From Clostridiaceae bacterium (GTDB taxonomy: Bacteria > Bacillota > Clostridia > Saccharofermentanales > Fastidiosipilaceae): DNA of 34,185 bases. This document shows positions 27,409 through 34,185 of this stretch, piece by piece. The notes under the pieces were generated by a model. It made no database searches. It worked only from the letters and a program-made list of their open reading frames with translations, and had not been told where the DNA came from. The DNA is taken from NCBI GenBank assembly GCA_012800655.1, contig JAAZIX010000060.1, forward strand, positions 1 to 34,185, given 5' to 3'. Made by a program: the position numbers and the translations under genes. Numbering within the stretch: the stretch's first letter is position 1; each line of letters begins with the position of its first letter.

Positions 27409-27417
27409 TGCTAAAAT
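27409..27417 (+). promoter_or_regulatory. Predicted extended -10 (TGcTAAAAT) upstream of the zinc-ribbon gene and argS
   Basis: TGCTAAAAT; overlaps inverted repeat CTAAAAT(27411-27417)...ATTTTAG(27431-27437). Confidence 0.5.
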
Positions 27418-27468
27418 AGTTAGAAGCTATATTTTAGGAAGGTTGCCGGATAACCGGCGTTGACTTAT

Positions 27469-27813
27469 ATGCTCTGTAGCAAGTGCGGCACTGAAAACGA
27501 AGATAGGAGCGTTTGCATTAAGTGCGGCGCCTTTATTGCTCCCAAGGACAGCGTGCGACGTTATGTCTCACCGGAAAAAAGGAAAAAATATCGGCGGCGT
27601 AGTTTCTTCAAAAATACCGGTAATATAATTTTGTCTGTCGTTCTTTTCCTCGTCGGCCTGTTAATCCTTTCAGCTTTGGCGACTCTGATTGTACATTTCC
27701 TGACTCGCAACATGGATTTCGGTCCTCTGCCTTCGGATTTGTTTACGGATCCAAGCGGAACTACAGCTGGAAATGCCTTGGGGTCGTTGTTTTATTTCCT
27801 AATCGGTTTTTAG
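27469..27813 (+). CDS. Zinc-ribbon domain membrane protein
   Basis: MLCSKCGTENEDRSVCIKCGAFI (CxxC...CxxC) plus C-terminal TM segments. ATG 27469 preferred over TTG 27460. Confidence 0.75.
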   Translation: MLCSKCGTENEDRSVCIKCGAFIAPKDSVRRYVSPEKRKKYRRRSFFKNTGNIILSVVLFLVGLLILSALATLIVHFLTRNMDFGPLPSDLFTDPSGTTAGNALGSLFYFLIGF

Positions 27814-27821
27814 AGGGATAT

Positions 27822-29582
27822 ATGAATATGATGGTGCGTGAATTAATCGCTAAATGGTTGCATCAAAACGCCCCGTATCTGGAGGCTTCAGAATATCGAA
27901 ATTTAATTGCTTTTCCGCCCCGTCCCGAGATGGGTGACTATGCTTTGCCATGTTTTCAATTGGCCGCCGGACTCCGTAAGCCGCCGCCGCAAATTGCTAC
28001 AGATATCGCCGGTAAACTAAATTCCTCTGCCTATCCAGAGTATGTAGATAAAATTGAGATCCAAGGCGGGTATTTGAATTTTTTTATAAACCGCAACTGG
28101 TTTTGCAATCTAACCATTGACCTTACAGAGCGTATAACGGAGAAGAAGCGCGCCACTGCCGCCGATGAAAATTCCGGGCGGGTTGTTCTGGTCGAATACT
28201 CCTCTCCGAACATTGCCAAGCCATTCCATGTAGGCCACGCTTTCTCGACGGTTCTCGGGCAGGCTTTGGCAAATATTTACAGTTTTGCCGGCTATGAAGT
28301 TGTCAGGTTAAATCATCTCGGTGATTACGGTACTCAATTCGGTAAATTGATTGTCGCCTGGGAGAAGTGGGGGAATGAAGAGCGGCTTCAGGCCGATCCG
28401 ATCAATGAATTGCTGACGATATATGTGCGCTTCCACGATGAGGCAAAAGATGATCCCCAACTGGAAATTGAAGCCAGAGAGCAGTTCCGTGCTCTAGAGG
28501 AGGGGAGTCCCAAGCAGTTTGCGCTGTGGAAAAAATTCCGGGAAATCAGCCTGCAGGAATTTACCCGGGTCTATGAACGTCTCGGGATTGCTTTCGATGA
28601 TTACAGCGGCGAGAGCTTCTACTCTCCTCTGATTCCCGGAGTGGTCGATGAGCTGGCCGAAAAAGGTCTTTTGGAAGACAGTGAAGGAGCAAAGATCGTT
28701 CGCTTGGATGACGAATCATTACCGCCCTGTATCATACTAAAGTCTGACGGCTCGACGATCTACGCCTCAAGGGATATTGCAGCTGCCATATACCGGTATG
28801 ATAAATGGAATTTCTTTAAAAACATCTATGTTGTCGGTTTACCGCAGAAACTGCATTTTCAGCAGGTTTTTGCGGTTCTGGATAAAGCAGGTTATGCGAT
28901 GGCAAAGGACTGCCGGCATGTCGGTTTCGGCCTTGTACGCCTTCCGGAAGGAAAGCTCTCCACACGCGAAGGCGAGGTCATCTATTTGGAGAATCTATTG
29001 GATGAGGCGGTAGAAAAGACCCGTGCTATGGTGCTTGCCAATGCCGAACAAAGAAATATCGATATGACGGAAACAGAGATGGATGCTATTGCCGAGAATG
29101 TCGGTGTCGGTGCAATAGTCTTTACTTTTCTATGTAACGGACGTGAGCGTGACATCGTTTTCCGATGGGAGGACATTTTGGACTTCGACGGAGATACTGG
29201 ACCTTATTTACAGTACACGGTCAGCCGATGCCGCAGTATTCTGCGTCGTGCTGAAGAGGCTGATCTTTTACATTCCACTCTGAAACTCGATTCTCACATC
29301 GATGACGGCTATTTAATTGGTGATGTCGCGTGGGCGGTGATCTCGGCTATGGCGCAATTTGAGCGAGCGGTAAACCAGGCTATAGAGGAGAATGAGCCGT
29401 CGCATCTTTCGCGTCAATTGCTGGCGGTTGCGCGGAGCTATAACAAATTCTATAACGATTACCCTATTTTACGAGCCGACACACAAGACCGAAATTTCGG
29501 TCTTATATTGACTCGTACCATTGACAATTTACTTAGTTTGGGGCTGGAATTATTGGGTATAGCACCGGTGGAGCGGATGTAG
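27822..29582 (+). CDS. argS: Arginyl-tRNA synthetase
   Basis: VEYSSPNIAKPFHVGHAFSTVLGQAL; NHLGDYGTQFGKLI; C-terminal anticodon-binding domain. Confidence 0.97.
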   Translation: MNMMVRELIAKWLHQNAPYLEASEYRNLIAFPPRPEMGDYALPCFQLAAGLRKPPPQIATDIAGKLNSSAYPEYVDKIEIQGGYLNFFINRNWFCNLTIDLTERITEKKRATAADENSGRVVLVEYSSPNIAKPFHVGHAFSTVLGQALANIYSFAGYEVVRLNHLGDYGTQFGKLIVAWEKWGNEERLQADPINELLTIYVRFHDEAKDDPQLEIEAREQFRALEEGSPKQFALWKKFREISLQEFTRVYERLGIAFDDYSGESFYSPLIPGVVDELAEKGLLEDSEGAKIVRLDDESLPPCIILKSDGSTIYASRDIAAAIYRYDKWNFFKNIYVVGLPQKLHFQQVFAVLDKAGYAMAKDCRHVGFGLVRLPEGKLSTREGEVIYLENLLDEAVEKTRAMVLANAEQRNIDMTETEMDAIAENVGVGAIVFTFLCNGRERDIVFRWEDILDFDGDTGPYLQYTVSRCRSILRRAEEADLLHSTLKLDSHIDDGYLIGDVAWAVISAMAQFERAVNQAIEENEPSHLSRQLLAVARSYNKFYNDYPILRADTQDRNFGLILTRTIDNLLSLGLELLGIAPVERM

Positions 29583-29583
29583 A

Positions 29584-30228
29584 GTGAAACCGAACGATAA
29601 AACGAAGCCGAAAATTCTTGTTGTAGCTACCCATAATCGGGATAAAGTCCGTGAGTTGTCGGCATTTTTTGCGCCGTACTTTGATAGCATATCGGATGTC
29701 GGCACATACGGCTTTACCGGAGAGATTGATGAAACCGGTGTAACATATACCGAAAATGCACGAATCAAAGTTGAGGCTTGCTATGAGTATTTATGCCTGA
29801 ACAGACCTGAGCTTTTAGAGGAAAATCTTCTTTGGCTTCTGGCGGATGACTCCGGCTTGAGTGTCAAGGCTTTGGGTGGAAATCCGGGAATTTATTCGGC
29901 GCGCTACGGTGGAGAAATATCATATATCGAACGATTTACATTATTGAACCGCGAAGTTGTTATGAGTAGTAGTAAAGAGCGCGCAGCTGCCTTTGTCTGT
30001 GTATTGGCAGTTCGGACGCCGGAGGGCAAGTTGCTCACTTTCGAAGGACGACTTGAGGGTGAGTTGGCTGAAATTCCTAAGGGTGACGCCGGTTTCGGGT
30101 ATGATCCGATTATATATTTGCCAGAGTACGGTGTCACCGTGGCGGAATTGCCGTTTTCGGTTAAAAACAGGATTAGTCATCGGGCCAGAGCGGCGCAGGC
30201 ATTTGTTGACTATCTGGAGGAAAAATGA
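29584..30228 (+). CDS. rdgB: Non-canonical purine NTP pyrophosphatase (RdgB/HAM1 family)
   Basis: VATHNRDKVRELSAFF, ADDSGLSVKALGGNPGIYSARYGG, GDAGFGYDPIIYLPEYG; GTG start. Confidence 0.93.
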   Translation: MKPNDKTKPKILVVATHNRDKVRELSAFFAPYFDSISDVGTYGFTGEIDETGVTYTENARIKVEACYEYLCLNRPELLEENLLWLLADDSGLSVKALGGNPGIYSARYGGEISYIERFTLLNREVVMSSSKERAAAFVCVLAVRTPEGKLLTFEGRLEGELAEIPKGDAGFGYDPIIYLPEYGVTVAELPFSVKNRISHRARAAQAFVDYLEEK

Positions 30229-31586
30229 AATTCGGAATTGCAATAGTCGGTTTTGGTGTAGTAGGACGGGGTACAGCTGAACTTCTGGATCATTCGCGAG
30301 AATTGATTAAGTACCAGAGCGGTCTGGACTTAGAGGTCGTTGCTATCTTGGATCTCCGTAGCCCGGAGAAGGAGCGTTATCGCCGAATCCGCTACGATAG
30401 TATGGAAGAGATACTTGCCTTGCCGAATGTCAATTTGGTCGTTGAAGCGATTGGAGGTTGTGGTGCTGCCAAAACATTTACCGAACAAGCACTTATGTCA
30501 GGACGTTCTGTCGTAACATCTAATAAAGAGCTGGTTTCCAAGCACGGAGATGAATTAACTAAGTTGGCGCGAAACAATCAGGTGCAATATTTATATGAAG
30601 CCTCGGTGGGCGGAGGCATACCGCTGATCAGAGTATTGAGCACGTCGCTCTTAGGTAATGAAATCCGTAGTTTGCGCGGAATACTCAATGGAACGACGAA
30701 TTTTATCCTTTCACATATGGCGAGCTCGAGTATGGAATTTGCTCCGGCTCTACAGGAGGCGGTCGCACGCGGTTACGCCGAGCTGGATCCCACCGATGAC
30801 ATCGCCGGCCTTGATACGCGTCGCAAGCTGGCAATTCTTTTACAGATTGTTACAGGCTTGTGGCTACGCCCGGAGCGGATACCCGTCATCGGTATTGAGG
30901 AAATAGATGCGGTAGATTTGGATTTTGCTGCCGCCAATAATCTGTCACTACGCCTATTGGCCAAGTATTCTCAAGGTCGCCAAGGAGCTTTTTCGGCTCT
31001 TGTGGCGCCACATTTTCTTTCTGATTCCTCACCCCTGGCAATGGTTAACGGAGTTTTTAACGCCTTATTGCTGAACGGAGATTTCGTCGGTGATGTCATG
31101 CTATACGGACGCGGAGCCGGAGCTCAGCCCACAGCTAGTGCAGTTGTAGCAGACATCATCAACTGCCTTAACGGAAATCATGTCGAACATCTCTCTCCGC
31201 AGACGAACAGATATACCTCCATGGTAAACATCGACCTGTATGATCAACCTATATCCGCTATTATACGTCTGAATGCCTCCGTTGATTTTGAAGCAATTGA
31301 AAAAACTCTTTCGGATTTAGGACTGGATTCCGCACGACTGATATTATCACCGGATATGCAGCAAAGACGCCTTACCGAGCATAAATATAACTGGATCGTT
31401 ACCCGCAACCGGTTTCCTCATTCTTATGACTTCAGCTGTCCTCAGCTAAAGGAGGAAGACCTAGTCAATTGCCGGATCCAGCCCTTGACCCGTACCGGTA
31501 AGAAAGAAGATTGGACGTGGCGACACTTGGAACAGTTGAAGCGTCGCTTGCCGCCGGGCGCAATTGCCAGTATTGTAATGCTGTAG
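30225..31586 (+). CDS. hom: Homoserine dehydrogenase
   Basis: GIAIVGFGVVGRGTAELL; LRGILNGTTNFILSHM; ELDPTDDIAGLDTRRKLAIL; ATGA overlap with rdgB. Confidence 0.95.
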   Translation: MKFGIAIVGFGVVGRGTAELLDHSRELIKYQSGLDLEVVAILDLRSPEKERYRRIRYDSMEEILALPNVNLVVEAIGGCGAAKTFTEQALMSGRSVVTSNKELVSKHGDELTKLARNNQVQYLYEASVGGGIPLIRVLSTSLLGNEIRSLRGILNGTTNFILSHMASSSMEFAPALQEAVARGYAELDPTDDIAGLDTRRKLAILLQIVTGLWLRPERIPVIGIEEIDAVDLDFAAANNLSLRLLAKYSQGRQGAFSALVAPHFLSDSSPLAMVNGVFNALLLNGDFVGDVMLYGRGAGAQPTASAVVADIINCLNGNHVEHLSPQTNRYTSMVNIDLYDQPISAIIRLNASVDFEAIEKTLSDLGLDSARLILSPDMQQRRLTEHKYNWIVTRNRFPHSYDFSCPQLKEEDLVNCRIQPLTRTGKKEDWTWRHLEQLKRRLPPGAIASIVML

Positions 31587-31599
31587 GAAAGGAGTAGCC

Positions 31600-32445
31600 G
31601 TGAGCTTACTGTTTACGCTTGAAGCACTGCGTTTTCACAAACTTAAGTCGGAACGTTTTGTTCAACTGATTTTTCTTATAACTATGGTACTCAACGCAAC
31701 GCAGGCTCTTTTCCCGCTCGGTGATACGGATTTCAGCCGCTTGACTGAGTTTATTCAGGAATATCCGCGCTTTTTCACCGGAAGAAACAGTATGTTCGAT
31801 CCACAAAAATTTGTTCTGACAGAGATGCTGACTCCGGGAAATTATCTCTTTTTAGCTAGCACCTTGGTTTTGCTCTTACTGAACGCGTATGCTTCAATCT
31901 GTTACGCAGCTATATATTACGGAGAGAAACAGGGCAATTCTCTAAGGACCAGTCTGCTTAGTCTGTGGCATTCATTGCCGAAGATGTTACTGTTAGCACT
32001 TTATCTTATAGTACCGGTATTTTTAAGCGCTTTATTCTTTTTTATTCCACTGCCTTTCCTGCTTTTGCAGATTTATTTTGTGCCGTTAATTTTTACAGAT
32101 GGCAAATACCGTTTTACTTCTGGGATTGAGCGCTCCAGAGTCTTAACTAACGGGATAAAAATGACGATTTTCCTTTCATGGCTGGGTATTCAGCTACTGA
32201 TAACGCTCGGTAGAAGTATTGGCGAGGCGATCATCCCGCCCGGAGAGGTGGGTAGAATACTTGTAGCCTCTTTTATAACCACGATCGGTGTTCTGATGAA
32301 AGGACGGTTGATGGGAGCCTATTACATGGCATTTTCCCGCCGCCTCGGTCCTTTGTCCGTAGAGCAGGTCGAGGACATTCGCGATCTTATGCGCAATGAA
32401 TGGTCTAAAGATAAGCGCTCCGACGACGATAACGAGAGAAGATGA
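31600..32445 (+). CDS. Multi-pass membrane protein, hypothetical
   Basis: GTG start after SD aaaggag; several long hydrophobic segments. Confidence 0.75.
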   Translation: MSLLFTLEALRFHKLKSERFVQLIFLITMVLNATQALFPLGDTDFSRLTEFIQEYPRFFTGRNSMFDPQKFVLTEMLTPGNYLFLASTLVLLLLNAYASICYAAIYYGEKQGNSLRTSLLSLWHSLPKMLLLALYLIVPVFLSALFFFIPLPFLLLQIYFVPLIFTDGKYRFTSGIERSRVLTNGIKMTIFLSWLGIQLLITLGRSIGEAIIPPGEVGRILVASFITTIGVLMKGRLMGAYYMAFSRRLGPLSVEQVEDIRDLMRNEWSKDKRSDDDNERR

Positions 32446-32455
32446 AAGGAAATTA

Positions 32456-32530
32456 ATGACTAATCCGATTACCAAGACACTGCTCAGTATCTGTGGAGAA
32501 AATGGCACGATTTGTGACACGGCGGCTTAA
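32456..32530 (+). CDS. Candidate 24-aa leader peptide upstream of prfB
   Basis: ATG..TAA encoding MTNPITKTLLSICGENGTICDTAA; good SD aaagga at 5-nt spacing; same frame as prfB, ends 3 nt before the prfB ATG. Confidence 0.5.
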   Translation: MTNPITKTLLSICGENGTICDTAA

Positions 32531-32533
32531 ATA

Positions 32534-33646
32534 ATGTTGGGTTTTGAGATTCTTCGACAAAATTTGGAGAAGTACGAGGTACCGATTAGTGAGTTGCGTG
32601 GTGCCCTAAATATCGAGGCCACATCGGATCGCATTGCCGAGATGGAGCAACGGATACAGGAACCTGATTTATGGTCGAATCCGGAGCGCGCACAGGAATT
32701 GCAGCGCCAACTTAATCACTTGACCAAGCGCCTGAACGCTTTCAATCATCTGGAAGAAACTTTTGCCGAACTGAATCTCCTTGTCGATCTCGGTTCCGAG
32801 GCCGAGGACTACGAGCTGTTGAACGAAGCGGAGCAGACGTGGGAGAGCTTTGCCGAGGAATTTGAGAGTTTACGTCTGCAAACACTTCTGACCGGGAAGC
32901 ACGATGCGGCAAACGCAATTGTCACTCTCCATGCCGGTGCCGGCGGTACGGAGGCTCAGGACTGGGCGGAAATGCTCTATCGTATGTACGCGCGTTGGGC
33001 GGAACAAAATGACTATGAACTGAAAATATTAGACTGCCTTGACGGTGATGTCGCCGGTCTGAAAAGCATACAGTTCTTGTTGAAAGGGGAGAATGCATAC
33101 GGCTATATGCGCTCCGAGCACGGGGTACATCGCCTGGTCAGAATTTCACCTTTTGACTCTTCCGGGCGACGTCATACATCTTTTGCCTCTGTAGAAGTAG
33201 TTCCGGAACTGGATGAAAACATCGATATTAAGATTCTTCCGGATGATATTCAGGTCGATACCTATCGGGCGTCGGGGGCGGGCGGTCAGCACGTTAACAA
33301 AACCTCATCAGCGGTGCGTATAACGCATTTGCCGACCGGAATAGTTGTAACCTGCCAGTCGGAACGCTCGCAACACCAAAATAAGGAAACCGCGCTGAAC
33401 ACGTTGCGCTCCCGTCTGTACGCTTTAGCGGAAGCGGCACATTTGGAAAGCATCGAAGATCTTAAAGGCGAGCAACTGGAGATAGCCTGGGGCAGTCAAA
33501 TACGATCGTATGTTTTTTGTCCGTATACGATGGTTAAAGATCATCGTACGGATTATGAAGAGTCTGACGTTCAGGCCGTGATGGACGGCCGTTTGGGCGG
33601 CTTTATGAATGCCTGGCTGAGTGATAATGTCGACCGTACGGTCTAG
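32534..33646 (+). CDS. prfB: Peptide chain release factor 2
   Basis: [28 protein letters not shown] (GGQ), [17 protein letters not shown] (SPF specificity motif). Confidence 0.97.
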   Translation: MLGFEILRQNLEKYEVPISELRGALNIEATSDRIAEMEQRIQEPDLWSNPERAQELQRQLNHLTKRLNAFNHLEETFAELNLLVDLGSEAEDYELLNEAEQTWESFAEEFESLRLQTLLTGKHDAANAIVTLHAGAGGTEAQDWAEMLYRMYARWAEQNDYELKILDCLDGDVAGLKSIQFLLKGENAYGYMRSEHGVHRLVRISPFDSSGRRHTSFASVEVVPELDENIDIKILPDDIQVDTYRASGAGGQHVNKTSSAVRITHLPTGIVVTCQSERSQHQNKETALNTLRSRLYALAEAAHLESIEDLKGEQLEIAWGSQIRSYVFCPYTMVKDHRTDYEESDVQAVMDGRLGGFMNAWLSDNVDRTV

Positions 33647-33668
33647 AGAAGAAAGGGAGGGAACGGAA

Positions 33669-34185
33669 GTGCGCGCATTGATAAGTGTTTCCGATAAAAC
33701 GGGAATCGGGGATTTCGCCCGCGGTCTGGCGGAATTAGGTTATGAGATTATTTCCACGGGGGGAACCGCCGAGCATTTACGCGCGGCCGGCCTGACAGTA
33801 ACGGATGTCAGTGAATTGACCGGTTTCCCCGAGTGTTTGGACGGGCGGGTTAAAACTTTGCATCCTGTCTTATATGCGAGCATTTTGGCTAAGCGCGATG
33901 TTCCGGAGCACATGTCCACCCTTGGCTCCCTGGGCGTTATACCCATAGATCTGGTGGTGGTCAATTTGTACCCCTTTGTTCAAACCATTGCAACAGGTAC
34001 CAACAGTACGGACGCATGTGTGGAACAAATTGATATCGGTGGTCCGGCGCTTTTACGGGCGGCAGCCAAGAATCATGCATATGTCACGGTTCTGACCGAT
34101 CCGAGCGATTATGCGGCGGTTCTGTCCGAATTGCGTAGCGGGGGAGAAACGAGCTTAAAACTACGCCGATACCTGGCGCGCAAAG
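33669..34185 (+). CDS. purH: Bifunctional AICAR formyltransferase/IMP cyclohydrolase PurH, 3' truncated
   Basis: GTG start; [66 protein letters not shown]...[11 protein letters not shown]. Absent from the supplied ORF track because it runs off the end. Confidence 0.95.
   Translation, partial: MRALISVSDKTGIGDFARGLAELGYEIISTGGTAEHLRAAGLTVTDVSELTGFPECLDGRVKTLHPVLYASILAKRDVPEHMSTLGSLGVIPIDLVVVNLYPFVQTIATGTNSTDACVEQIDIGGPALLRAAAKNHAYVTVLTDPSDYAAVLSELRSGGETSLKLRRYLARK

Noticed and set aside
32590-32620. RF2 programmed frameshift site
   Set aside because: Looked for CTTTGA with an in-frame UGA near codons 22-30; the frame is continuous, so none present.
1-34185. CRISPR array, transposase, integrase, tRNA or rRNA
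   Set aside because: No regularly spaced repeats, mobile-element genes or tRNA/rRNA-like sequences were recognised by eye; a tRNAscan/ISfinder run would be decisive.

Overview
The window is a gene-dense Gram-positive (Clostridia-like) chromosomal segment, mostly housekeeping genes. Order: truncated membrane protein and small membrane protein; HtrA-like serine protease with a strong terminator; gltX-glnS on the minus strand; a DUF5685-like protein, a J-domain protein with a cysteine-rich tail and a membrane protein; a degenerate S11 (D-Ala-D-Ala carboxypeptidase-like) protein on the minus strand; a divergent degenerate M28-like lipoprotein translationally coupled to an AAA/ABC-type ATPase, a TOPRIM/DUF4276-like protein and hemW; a CIRCE-controlled hrcA-grpE-dnaK-dnaJ cluster; a glycogen operon glgB-glgC-glgD-glgA plus a GH13 enzyme; a zinc-ribbon membrane protein, argS, rdgB-like, hom, a membrane protein and prfB; and a 3'-truncated purH that is absent from the ORF track. 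The most interesting region is about 7.8-13.1 kb. There, two predicted peptidase-fold proteins that have lost most catalytic residues are transcribed divergently, and one of them is coupled in a tight operon to a split ATPase + TOPRIM (OLD-like) pair next to the heat-shock genes. Other points of interest are a back-to-back divergent promoter with a palindrome at gltX, a recurring extended -10 motif, structured RNA between dnaK and dnaJ, and a prfB without the programmed frameshift but with an in-frame 24-codon leader ORF. No tRNA, rRNA, CRISPR array or transposase was recognised. All calls come from reading the sequence; no database search was run.
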